Positions 12,901 through 22,783 of a DNA stretch of 64,000 nt are shown here, piece after piece. The translations under genes and the position numbers were made by a program. The number at the start of each line of letters is the position of its first letter. Positions within the stretch are counted from its first letter, which is position 1. The DNA is from Rachycentron canadum (lineage: Eukaryota > Chordata > Actinopteri > Carangiformes > Rachycentridae), in the NCBI GenBank assembly GCA_038496675.1, contig CM076662.1:23253459-23317458 (forward strand), read 5' to 3'. The notes under the pieces were generated by a model. That model saw nothing but the letters and a program-made list of their open reading frames with translations, ran no database searches and had not been told where the DNA came from.

Positions 12901-13562
12901 ACGCATGGTGTGTGGCACAGACCAAACACTTGGTGACACAAAAACCCTGAGATAAATGCAGACAGCAAGTGTGACTGTAGTGTGTGGGCCAACTCAGGTG
13001 AGATGCAGGGGAAGGAGCCTGTACCGGTAAGAAAAGCAGCTCATTCAGTTGATCTGGACAAGACCTGGTCATATGATAGACTCACCTTCATAGTGAATTG
13101 GGACTGTCCCGGCCAAGTAAACCAGCTTCTTCTTCTCTTTGCTTGGAAAACCTGGGGAAAGACACATTCAAACTTTGGGATTTGATTTTGCGGACCCCCA
13201 CTCTACAGTCTGCAGGGGTGTACCACTTATGCTTTTATTGTGAAAACACAGACCGGAGGTGGATAGTTCTATACTTACAATAAAAATCCACATAGAGACG
13301 AAGATCAGAGAAAAGTGTTCGAACCCTCTGAAGATCAGACAGAGTCTCTGCGGGGTGACTGTAGTGACACTGGGGGGTTAGATGAGTCTTGTATTAGCAT
13401 CTCACTAACTAATCTAGCAGTTCTGATTGGAATTGGCAGGTCAAGTGAGACGCCAAATTATTTTCTGGCTAATAAAGTTTGAAGTTTAAAGAAGTTAAAA
13501 TTCGGTCCTCACCTCCGCCAGAGTCCGCGGCTCCTCCTCAACTCCAACCCGCGGCATTTCAT
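8344..13562 (-). CDS. UEV-domain RBR ubiquitin ligase with HOIP/RNF31-type catalytic half
   Basis: Exons, in transcription order: about 13511-13562 (start uncertain), 13279-13347, 13086-13151, 12187-12353, 11747-11892, 11543-11628, 11286-11426, 10895-11112, 10626-10808, 10295-10477, 10115-10213, 9863-9952, 9688-9790, 9489-9607, 9236-9349, 9096-9162, 8925-9018, 8689-8857 and 8344-8388. From the third to the last exon all phases agree, giving roughly 735 residues. The N-terminal ~150 residues form a TSG101-type UEV domain (VYLAGTVPIHYEG, NYNIPVCIWLHETHP, VDPSGNISLDGLKNWTH). Ser stands where TSG101 has Tyr and active E2s have Cys, so it is not an E2. A Ser/Pro linker follows. Then come RING1 (CPICHEQ, CPQCGRPE), IBR, RING2 with the catalytic GGCLHF, and the linear-determining region HHPRDCLYHLRDW. 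The PUB, B-box-like and NZF domains of RNF31 are absent. The expected role is M1-linked or other ubiquitin chain synthesis; substrates are unknown. The exon 1 to exon 2 junction needs an alternative acceptor to stay in frame. Confidence 0.8.
9957..9988. repeat. (CA)n microsatellite
   Basis: About 16 CA units immediately upstream (in gene sense) of the IBR exon of the UEV-RBR gene. On the minus strand it forms a GT-rich tract up to the acceptor of the exon ending at 9952. Confidence 0.9.
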
Positions 13563-13916
13563 CCAAAACTTAGCTCCAGAGCTCGTACTGTCCCAGGCTA
13601 ATAGGCTAACAGGCTAACAGCGGCTGTTTGGGGGCACTCATTTAAACGACACACCCACGTCCGCTTCAAGCTTTTCAAAATAAAAGACAAATATACTACA
13701 TGTCACCATGTTCAGTCTGAATCGTGTTTTCTCGTTAGATTATGAAAATGTAAAAATCTGCGACCTGTCAAAACCATGTATCTCCATGACTCACGGCTCT
13801 GCGTAACAATCAGCTCAGATTTCTAATAACAATAATTGCTGTTTTTAACACATCCGTTCATTTAACCTGGACCAGGAAGAACGTCCTCATCACTTCATTC
13901 ACATGGACATAAAATA

Positions 13917-14105
13917 TTGAGCTTCAATTTCATTACTATGGTCATTGTTTATTGATTTTTATACCATTTCTATGCAATGCCTGGACTGGGACCACCAGCT
14001 AAAACCTGATCCTATCTGAGCATGCTCAGTGGGACTTACATGGGTCCAGTTCTTCAGTCCATCCAGACTGATGTTGCCTGAGGCGTCCACAGTTACATCA
14101 TCAAC
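13917..14105 (-). pseudogene. Partial duplicate of a UEV exon
   Basis: Bases 13917-13972 repeat 12011-12066 almost exactly. Bases 13973-14083 repeat 12121-12231, which includes the last ~45 bases of the UEV exon and its GTAAGT donor. About 54 bases present in the original are missing from this copy. The right end joins 'tccacagttacatcatcaac', which resembles intron sequence near 11905-11920, so the copy is a mosaic. The peptide VDASGNISLDGLKNWTH is still readable and the donor is intact, but no acceptor or upstream coding sequence is evident. It lies upstream of exon 1 of the parent gene. Confidence 0.75.
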
Positions 14106-14200
14106 GTCCCCCCCCCCACCACGCCTGTCTGCTACCTGCTGACCTGACACCATATGAACTCCTGGAACAAATGACACAGGAGCAGGAATTGGTGTGATGC

Positions 14201-14206
14201 TTTATT
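14201..14206 (-). terminator. Poly(A) signal of the C7orf25 homologue
   Basis: Plus-strand 'tttatt' gives AATAAA on the minus strand, about 100 bases past the stop codon. Confidence 0.6.
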
Positions 14207-14308
14207 GATCAGTGAATATAGATTTTGAAATAATGAACCAAAATAACACAAGCTCATATTTGACTGTCTCAAACTCTCATCAGCCCCTGCACAATACATA
14301 TCTCTGCC

Positions 14309-15547
14309 TCAGATGGGCTTGGCCCTCCACTCCTTGCCCTCGGTCAGAGCTCGTGGTTGGTGGATGAACACACTGTACCGGACACCTTGATTGGCTGCCG
14401 CCCTGACGAATCGGCTGTTTGCTGTCATTGTAACGGCTCTCAGTGAGTCTCCGGTGCCGAAAATCGTGAGAGAGCGCTGGTTGACCTTAGCGCTGGGTGT
14501 GAGCCGCAGTGTTCGCTCCGACGGCTGGTCGTCTACGAGGTGGAGCCGGCTCAGCAGCTTCTGAGCGCGCTCTTTCTCCCCCGGGCCCCCCAGTGTGTCC
14601 AGGATCAGCTGGAAGTCAGAGACAGCGGCGCGGCAGGTAAACAGCTCTTTACCTGCCATGAAGGCGTCGAGCTGCGGCAGCACTTGTAGGCAGCGCTCCT
14701 GGGCGGCCTGCTCCGTCAGCACGGGCTCCCTGAAGGTGAAGTGACAGCGGCCGTGACTTAGCGATGACACGTATGTGATGAGCGTGGTGATGTCCAGGTT
14801 CACCCGTTGACACTCTTCCACCTGCACCTGGGCAGGAAATGCCAAGCTGGCCACCACATTGTCACGGTCCACCCGGGTGAGCTCCGACACCTCCTCCTCT
14901 TCCGCCATGTCCCTCTCCACTCCCTCCTCATACTCCTCATCTTCATCACTGCCTCCCTCCGTCACCACAGCGTTGACAGCAACGATGTCCCCACGGACAG
15001 ACACACCCATGTCTCTGAGGCGGTCAGCCATAGGGCAGGAGACCCCGTTGTAGAAGGCAAAGACAATGTGGGGGTGTTGGTAGTGGACGGGCTGCTGGTG
15101 GCTGGCCTGCAGGAAGTCCTCCGCCTGGCTGATGATGCTCTTGTCTCCGTACTGACCCCGCCCCTGCCAGATGTTGTGCAGAGCTTCCGCTTTTCTCCCG
15201 ACTGCTTTCACCCAGGTGTGTCCCCCATTTGCTACCACATCCACCACTAGAGTCTGGCGGGCGCCGCAGACGTCCTGGTAGGTGAAGACATGCAGCAGAG
15301 CCACCACGTCATCCAGGCTCTCAGCTGACTCCACAATAGCCGTCAGGTGAGTCAGGTTGGTGCTGTGCAGGTGAGACTCTTTGACCTGCAGCTCTCCCGC
15401 CTCCACCCGCCGCAGGAAACGCAGCTCTGCCCGCAGTTTACTGCATAGTTTCTGGTGACCCTCCACACCTGGACACAGCTCCTGGGCCCGCTGCAGCAGG
15501 GCCTGGGCAGAGCCGATCCTCTGCTGCAGCACCACCTGCACTGACAT
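14309..15547 (-). CDS. C7orf25 homologue (UPF0415 family protein)
   Basis: One uninterrupted coding exon of 412 residues, close to the ~421 of the human protein. Diagnostic stretches are ESHLHSTNLTHLTAIVESAE, TLVVDVVANGGHTWVKA, GRGQYGDKSI and EDFLQASHQQPV. The biochemical function is not established; the C-terminal part resembles a PD-(D/E)XK nuclease-like fold in some family descriptions, which I cannot verify here. A highly acidic loop (EGGSDEDEEYEEG) lies at about residues 205-225. I chose the MSVQ start because a splice acceptor (ttctcag) lies 14 bases upstream; the longer frame beginning MCVL would extend into the intron. One or more non-coding 5' exons probably lie between 15560 and 15960. 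In humans this gene is next to PSMA2 on 7p14; no proteasome gene is seen here. Confidence 0.92.
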   Translation of the reverse strand: MSVQVVLQQRIGSAQALLQRAQELCPGVEGHQKLCSKLRAELRFLRRVEAGELQVKESHLHSTNLTHLTAIVESAESLDDVVALLHVFTYQDVCGARQTLVVDVVANGGHTWVKAVGRKAEALHNIWQGRGQYGDKSIISQAEDFLQASHQQPVHYQHPHIVFAFYNGVSCPMADRLRDMGVSVRGDIVAVNAVVTEGGSDEDEEYEEGVERDMAEEEEVSELTRVDRDNVVASLAFPAQVQVEECQRVNLDITTLITYVSSLSHGRCHFTFREPVLTEQAAQERCLQVLPQLDAFMAGKELFTCRAAVSDFQLILDTLGGPGEKERAQKLLSRLHLVDDQPSERTLRLTPSAKVNQRSLTIFGTGDSLRAVTMTANSRFVRAAANQGVRYSVFIHQPRALTEGKEWRAKPI

Positions 15548-17435
15548 GACCGCATCACACCTGAGAACACACACAGGTGGGACTGGTCAACACCTGGACA
15601 CTGCTGATTCATTGTCCTGTCTACACGTTTAATAAAGCAAGTATGATCAGATCACCTCTGCACCTGAATGCACCTCTACACACCCGACTTGAACACCCTG
15701 ACTAATTCACCTGTCCACTCTTCACCAAACCTCAGCTGTTAGCTTGTTAGCTCTGACGCTAACAGTGAACACTGTGAAATGTGACGTAATTCACTCGCTC
15801 AGAGGTTCATTACGTATATTTAATAAAAGTTAAAACAGCGTTTCAAATGTAAACCAATGGCGTAGACTCACGGCAGCAGTGACGTGTGAACTTTAATCCG
15901 CGGGTTCCAGGTATTTGCTGTCTGCTAATGCTAACTGACAACTTCCCCCTCTGCCCCACTGGCAAGAGCACGGATATTTCTGGTATATTTACAACGTCAC
16001 TTCCTGTCACGTTAATTTAACCGTTTACATTTAAGGGAGGCGGTTCACTTTCAGTAATTTATCTGGGAGACTGTTTCCATCAGCAGGAAATGACCCCATC
16101 AAACAAATTAAAACATTTTTTTATTTGGAACAATAAATATACACTTGATCAAAAATAAACATCTGTTTTTCTTAAACAGATCATTATACAGTTTTGGTGG
16201 GTCAGCTCTTCTATTACTGAATTATGAGGAGGATGTTAAATTTGACCTGTTTCACCTAAATAAACTGCTTTGAAACCTTGCAATTTTGTTTGTAATTTGT
16301 CCGTTGGCCATTTTTTTTTAAACGGTAGAACCCATATTAAGAGGAGAAGGTGGAGCTGAGGAGGAATGAGGGGTGGCGCTGACCTGCTCTGTCCTCTATC
16401 CTGATTGGGTGGTACAGTCTGTCAATAACACAATAGTCACACCCCCTTAATTATCCCCCGTTTTACGGTCTATTTTCCTCTAAATGGGACCATCATTTAA
16501 ATCATGAACATCGTGTTGAAAACATTTACTGAGCTGTCTTTTTTTTCTTACTTTTTCTGTTTTTCTGATGAATTGTATCGAAACAGTACACGTGAATAGG
16601 TATGCATGCATATTCAATAAAAAACAAATTAAAGTATATATATATATATATATCTCCATCCTTCTCTTTCAATGTTTATCAGAAATTATAACAATCATAG
16701 TAGATAAAGCTGAATATTTAGCAAATAATTTAACTTTAGGGACATATTTATCCAGAAGGAACTAGTGCTGTACTGTAAATGACTAATTATATGGAAAAAC
16801 AAACAAAAACTACTAAATATAATTGTTGCCTTCAGTTTATTAGAAGTGTCCACTGTATTTCTTTGTCCTTTTGTTTGTTTGTACACCGTGTTGTTTTCTA
16901 ATGAACTACATTTTCAATTTTAGTAAAAACAAAAAACCAAAACGATACTGTAACTATGCAAGCTGATTTTACTGTGGCACTGCAACTACAGGAAAAACTT
17001 TTACCATGATGCTGTACTCTTGTTCTTCCTGCAGTAGTCGTAAGTATTTTTAATAAAAGTCTTCTGTACTTCCTCTCCCTGCACCCACCCTCCCCATCAC
17101 CACCATCAGTGACCAAAGTGAATGAACCAATCTCCAGGAGATAATAAATACTTTTAATCAGTTGAACAGCATCAAGTAGACTGACAGCATGCTGAATGGA
17201 GCTAAGGCACGTGAAGCAGTGAGGTCAGAGGTCAGAGGTCAGGTGGCTTCAGACTGCTTTCCTGCTTCCTTTGACACATGGACTTTTAAAAAACACACCT
17301 GAGCAGGTGAGAGGCCTTGTCATACACATAAACACTATGATCCATCCAATCAGGAGGCAGTTCCCCAGAACAGAGAGAACACTGCTGACAGATCGCCTGG
17401 TAGGCGGTCAGAGGTAAAATCAGGAGGAGACGGAG
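15548..17435. other. Spacer with promoter and dispersed repeat
   Basis: About 15560-15990 is the likely promoter and 5' UTR of the C7orf25 homologue. The rest is AT-rich with a short (TA)n run near 16635-16652 and no gene. The dispersed repeat inside it is listed separately. 17110-17435 is the probable 3' UTR of dnajc1. Confidence 0.5.
16280..16540 (-). repeat. Dispersed repeat copy 2 (inverted)
   Basis: Reverse complement of the element at 3606-4130 and 29698-30128. Shared landmarks read here as 'acaaattacaaac' (reverse) and 'ggtctattttcctctaaatgg'. It is shorter than the other two: about 45 bases around the 'tctctagtttcaagtc' block are missing, and it stops after 'gctcagtaaat'. Confidence 0.7.
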
Positions 17436-20400
17436 TCAGCTCTTTGCCTGTTTCCTCTTCTGTACAAGCTCAGCCAACATCTTATAACGAATCATACACT
17501 CCTCCTGAAAAGAACCAACACAGATCAATATGTTAGTCGATGTGAGGGTCTAAGGGCAGAGGATGTTGTTATGATGCTATGTAAAGCCCTTTGAGACAAA
17601 CTGTAAATGTGGGCTATACAAATAAAATTGCCTTGCCTATCAATCAATAATCAATCAGTGAACAGACAGGTCTCTGGATGTGACTGCTGATGATCAGGTG
17701 TCCTGTGAGCAATCTGGACTACCTCAGATCTAAGAACCTTTTGGCAGAATGCAGATCCTGTTAGAGGTTTCTTCCTGTTAGGAGGTGCTAACATCACTCA
17801 GTACCAGAATTAACCCTGCCCCCAGGAAGTTAAAGAATAAACATATTTCATTGGATCAGGTCCAGAACAGCTTTCACAAAGCAGTTCATTAACCAGGCCA
17901 GTCAGACATGTAGACAGCTGGACTATATAAGCAGGTAGATAGGTACTGATCCTAATGAGAGAATTGAATCTAGGGAAACTGGACTTGGTTGTAGATTCTT
18001 GAAGAGGCTTCTTCAGTTCCCACTGATGGGTGGGGAGACCCAGGTATTTTCCTTTGGTGTGATCGTTAACCAGGCCACTTGGTTGTTAGTGCTCCTGGTT
18101 GTTGTGACAACTGATGTCAGAGTCATGAAAGTCACCCAAGGTCAGGTGTGAACAGTCCCTGGTGTCACCTGAAGTCAGGTGAAGGAATAACAGGGCAGCA
18201 TTGTGGGGGACAGGTGGAATCTGAGGCCTCCTCCTCTATGGAGGGATGGTTTCTCTACTTTGACATAGATGGCCTCCTTTACTCCTCTTTGAAACCACCT
18301 GTCCTCCTGTCAAAACGTGGACATTGTTCTCATTGACATTAACAACTCTGACAGTTGTCACAACAACCACAAGTGAACAAATCAAGTGGTATCAACTTGG
18401 TATTAACGATCCTACAAAAGGATAAATACCTGGGTTTCCCCACTAGTTAGTCAGAACTGAAGAAGTCTCTCGGATGAGACATGAAACGACTTCAAGAATA
18501 TACAACCAAGTCCAGTTTCGCTAGTTTCAACTTTCACAGAGATTGTACACATGTAGACAGGTAAATTTAGATTTAGTAAATTTGTCTACCTGTCTGTCAG
18601 TCCTCACCTTGGTTTTCCCAGGGACCACCTTGGCGATGCGGTCCCAGCGTTCTGTGGTTCCTCTGGGGAACTGTTGCAGAGCGAGTTCCAGCAGTTTCTG
18701 CTGGTTCTGAGTCCATGCAGCAGGATCTGCCTTCTCCCTATTTTCCTGAGGCTCTGCCTCCTCCTCCTCCTCCACTGCTGTTGGATCGAAATCCCTCTGC
18801 CGACGACCTCTGACCTTCAGCTCTCCTCCTTTTACTGCTGAGGCCAAAGACTTCCTGGTCCTCCGGCGAACTGCTGGAGCTGCTTCCTCCTCTTCCACTT
18901 CCCCTTTCGCTTCCTCTTCCTCCTCATAGGCCTCACCCTCCCTCTGAGTCATCACACTGTCAGCAACAGGAAGTGATCTCACAGGAAGAGGAGGGCCCTT
19001 CAACTCTGCTAGCTTCACCAGACCTTACATAAGAAAACCACAGTCAACTAAGGCTGGCAGAAGAACCAATAGAACTTGATACTGAACCAGTGCTAGTAGA
19101 ACCAATTATTAACCATCAGTAGAACCTGATATTGTCTGTGGGACCAGTCACAGCAGAACCTGATGGTGTCAGTAGAACTCACCTGATGAGTTGCTCACAT
19201 TGTCTTTCATCTGTTTGACTTTAGTTGTCACCTGTTGGAAAAAAAAAAACAAAAACAAAAAAAAAAAACATGCTGTTGGTCACAGGTGTTAAAGGACTAG
19301 TCCCACATTCAAGCTAAAAGGACTTGGTCCCAAAGAGGTCACGTGACAGGAAGTGACATGGCTGGACAAGAAGGCAGATTGTAAGTGAAGAACTGAACCT
19401 GACCAGCTGTGTATGAGAGAAAGACAGAGAGAGAGACAGACACGGAGAGAGAGCAGACAGAGAGAGACGCTGAGAAAGACAGAGACAGATGGAGAGAGAG
19501 AAAGAGAGAAAGAAAGAGGCACAGAAGGAGAGCAGTGACTTTGAGAGACTGAACTGAACTTGACTGACTTACCCCATGTCAGTGTCTCATGGACGTCAAG
19601 TTACCACAAACACACATACACATACTTACATCAGCCACTGATCGCCCCAGCTCATGAGCAATCTTCTCCCACCGACCTGGAGTTCCTCCTGGGAATTTAA
19701 CCATCAACCTGCTGAGCAGACTGAGCTCGTCCTCTGTCCAATCAACAGCCTGAGGACATAGAGACACGTCACACCTGTTGTCCACTACAGACAGGATGGC
19801 AGAGGACAGGGACACACCTTCTTCCTGTCTGTCCCGTGGTCCTGAAGCCAGCTGTCCATCTGGTCTTCGATGTCCTCAATGGACGATGTCTGGTCATAGC
19901 TCGGGTACTTCAGGATCTCTGGAGACGGCTCGTAAACCGGAAACTCCACCTTCGGCTTCTTGACCTTTGGCCTCTTCTCTCCTGAGAGATGGAGAGACAC
20001 ACAGAAAGAGAGAGAAAGAGAGAGACATAGACAGAGAGACACAGAAAGAGACAGATACAGAGAGACAGAGATGGAGAAAGAAAGAGAGAGTGAGAGAGAC
20101 AGAAGCAGAGAGAGAGAGAGAAAGAGAGACAGCGTGAAAGAGAGAGAGAGAAAGAAAAAGAGAGAGAGACAGAGACAGAGTGAAAGAGAGTGACAAAGAG
20201 AGAGAGAGTGAGAGACACGAAGTGAGAGAGAGAAATAAAGAGAGTGAGAAACAGAGAGAAAGAGACAAGGAGTGAGAGAAAGAGTAAGAGACAAAGACAG
20301 AGTAAGAGAGAGAGAGGGAGAAAAAGAGAGACAGACAGACATAGTGAGAGAGAGAGAGAGAAAGAGAGAGAGCGTAAGAGAGAGAGACAGAAAAACAGAG

Positions 20401-22783
20401 ACATACACTGGAGTCTGGGTCGTCAGCTGGTGCATTCAGGTGCTGGAGTTCTGATCTCTGTCCAGTGACCTCAAATCAGACTGACCCTGAATGCACCACC
20501 TGAGTTTGACTACGGCAGCCTGGAAGGAAAAGCGTTTACTGGTCACAGCTTCCTGTTCAGCTGCAGCTTCCTGTCTCTGTTGCTGCTTCATCAGCTGGTA
20601 GTCCTCATAGTACTGCTTCACCTCCTGAAACACAGAAACCAGGACTGAGACCAGGACTGAGACCAGGACTGAGACCAGGACTGAGACCAAGACTGAGACC
20701 AAGACTGAGACCAAGACTGAGACCAAGACTGAGACCAAGACTGAGACCAAGACTGAGACCAAGATTGAGACCAAGACTGAGACCAAGATTGAGACCAAGA
20801 TTGAGACCAAGATTGAGACCAATATGAGACTCTGGTGATCTGGTGGTATGCTTCCCTTCCTACCTGGACGGTCTGTGGCAGGCTCTTGACAGACAGGTAG
20901 AGCCAGATGCTCAGCTTCAGGGGGAGGATGTCCTGCCAATGAGGTCGGTCCTGAACCCTGAAACAGACAAACAATAAAAACAAACGAACCACAGACAAGG
21001 CGGTAGAGGAGATGAGGTCATCGCTGTACCTGTCGGTCCGGTCCTGGACACATCTGAGTTCCTCTGCAGGCCTGGAGCCCACCTTCTTCTTCTTCTCTTT
21101 TTTCTTCTTACTCAGCAGCTCGTCCTGGAAACAAGGAGGGGTCACCATCATGCCACATGACTTGGTCCCTTCTGATTGGCTGTCTGTGCCAGCTGTGCTC
21201 TGACCGGCTGTCTCACCAGCTGTTTCTCCAGGTAGATGGACCAGATGACAGCATAGTGTCCCACAGTGAGGATCAGGAAGAGGAGGAACCCCAGTTCAGA
21301 GTTACTCATCTTCCTCACTCGTCTGTAGTAGAAGACCGGCTGTCGCCAATCAGGAAGCCCGTTCACCAGGATGTCATCATACCTGTGCAGGTGAGACACA
21401 CACAGACCTTATTGTACATGTAACTGATGAAAACCAGGTCTGGACCAAAGGCTGAGAGCTAACTGCGTGCTATGATTGGCTGAGCACTGACTGCGTGGTG
21501 GCACTCGCCTGTGTCGTCGCTCCTCATCCTTCAGGACTTCATAGATGGCAACGAGCTGAAGACAAAATGAATCATGATGAAATGAGTGAATTTGATTGGA
21601 CAGCAGTGACATGCTCCTCTCAGTGTGGTTCTCTCACCTGTCTGAACTGAGTCTCAGCGTCTTCATCTTTGTTTTTGTCGGGATGTAGAGTGAGGGACAG
21701 ACGGCGGTATGCCTTCTTTATTTCTGCTGCTGAGGCATCCTGGGAGACAAACAGGTGTGTTGACCAGTTACCTGTTTACACTGGGATCAATTACCTCATT
21801 CTCCACCTGTTTCCAATTAGCCCTCTCTGTTTGTTTTCTAAGTAAAAGACCAATCCTCCTCTGATATCCACTGCCACCTTTGTATGATTCCAGTGTTCAT
21901 AGTTTATGGTCCAAATGATTTGTTGCTCATGAACCCTGCTCAGGATGTCACCTTCCAAATGTGGAGGTCAGACTTACCATCATCACTCTGACTTCTCTTA
22001 TCAACCCGATTCTGTTCTTTCACCTGTATTTTTTGTTATTTTGTAAGAGAAAAAATAAACTACAGGAAATCATAGTTAAACTGATTATTTATCACATGTC
22101 CATAAATAGATCAACCTTCAGCAGCTTGTTTAGAACAGGTCACTGAGTTTGTAACAATGGAAACGTAGAAAATGTAATACACGATGATTTACTATAGGGC
22201 TTTTACTTTGATAGTATTTCCTGTGCAGTAGTTAGTTAACTCTCTCTAGCTGTGTGGTAACAGAGTACAAACGGCTCAACTACCGGCTCCTACTGTGTCA
22301 ATAACAAACCGGAAGTGTTCTAATTTCCTCCAGTACCGACAGTAGAACCGATAACAGAGGTTTAGCCCCGGGTTTCACCCATCCCGAAGATCACCTGTGG
22401 TCCGGTTCCCCTGCACCACATCATCAACAACTAAGGTCACAGTGAAACACTGTTAGCAGCAGCTAGCTGCTCAGAACTGGAACTGAACCACTGGTCTGCT
22501 TCACGTCTCTACATTAGCTCCTTGGCACCACTGTGTGAGCGCGTGGCACTCAGCTGTTAGCATTAGTAGCCAGATAGTTGCTTCTTTGTGGTTACCATGG
22601 AAACAGTTTGTCGTTAGCACAGACCTGGTCCACGGAGAGGAACTGATAGAAGGTCTGCGGGATCTCCTCCACCAGGTCCAACAGCTCCAAATCCGCCTCC
22701 CAGGCGTTCAGAGGGGGGAGCGCAGAGACCAACAGGGTCAGGCAGACCAGCACATACCTGCGCGGACCCGCGCGGACCCCCAT
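17436..22783 (-). CDS. dnajc1: DnaJ homologue subfamily C member 1, ER membrane J-protein
   Basis: Co-chaperone that stimulates BiP in the ER lumen through its J domain. Exons: 22625-22783, 21638-21739, 21509-21555, 21217-21382, 21030-21124, 20864-20957, 20540-20624, 19818-19981, 19630-19749, 19183-19231, 18608-19023 and 17436-17504. They give 521 residues in one frame (human protein about 554). Residues 1-29 are a signal peptide. The J domain carries HPD at residues 72-74. A membrane segment (GFLLFLILTVGHYAVIW) follows. The cytosolic part has a first SANT domain (WTEDELSLLSRLMVKFPGG), an acidic region, and a second SANT domain (WTQNQQKLLELALQQFP) ending in KRKQAKS. ATG at 22783 is preceded by an in-frame GTG. 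The 21509 donor reads AG|GCGAGT, a GC-AG intron, and the phase requires it. Introns hold GA and 12-base repeats. Confidence 0.95.
17536..17637 (+). mobile_element. 3' tail of L2-type LINE
   Basis: Matches the last ~100 bases of the LINE ending at 38345: 'gtcgatgtgagggtctaagg', 'agaggatgttgttatgatgc' and 'aaataaaattgccttgcc'. It lies in the last intron of dnajc1. Confidence 0.8.
17975..18525. mobile_element. MITE-like element with terminal inverted repeats
   Basis: The left end reads 'gaaactggacttggttgta', then 'attcttgaag'. The right end is its reverse complement, 'cttcaagaat' then 'tacaaccaagtccagtttc'. The arms are about 30 bases with one or two mismatches, enclosing roughly 490 bases without coding capacity. 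A further pair ('cttcttcagttc' / 'gaactgaagaag') extends the inverted symmetry inward. 'cta' next to both ends may be a target duplication. The superfamily is not assigned. Confidence 0.75.
19420..19530. repeat. GA-rich microsatellite
   Basis: Imperfect 'gagaga/gagaca' repeats in an intron of dnajc1. Confidence 0.8.
19985..20406. repeat. Long GA-rich microsatellite
   Basis: About 420 bases of interrupted 'gagaga', 'gacaga' and 'gaaaga' units in a dnajc1 intron, directly before the acceptor of the exon ending at 19981. On the gene strand this is a very long polypyrimidine (CT) tract. All serine/leucine or arginine/glutamate frames across it are artefacts. Confidence 0.9.
20636..20822. repeat. 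12-base minisatellite (gagaccaagact)
   Basis: About 15 near-perfect copies of a 12-base unit, 'gagaccaggact', 'gagaccaagact' or 'gagaccaagatt'. Variants are grouped: 'gg' at the left, 'aaga' in the middle, 'att' at the right. It sits in an intron of dnajc1 and, since 12 is a multiple of 3, keeps frames open on both strands. Confidence 0.92.

Noticed and set aside
14807..15250. 147-codon plus-strand frame
   Set aside because: Antisense shadow of the conserved C7orf25 homologue.
19785..20468. Ser/Leu-rich and Arg/Glu-rich long frames
   Set aside because: Translation of a GA/CT microsatellite in a dnajc1 intron; only the exon 19818-19981 inside it is real.
20436..21151. VLVS and WSQS repeat proteins
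   Set aside because: 12-base minisatellite read in different frames, joined to real dnajc1 exons.
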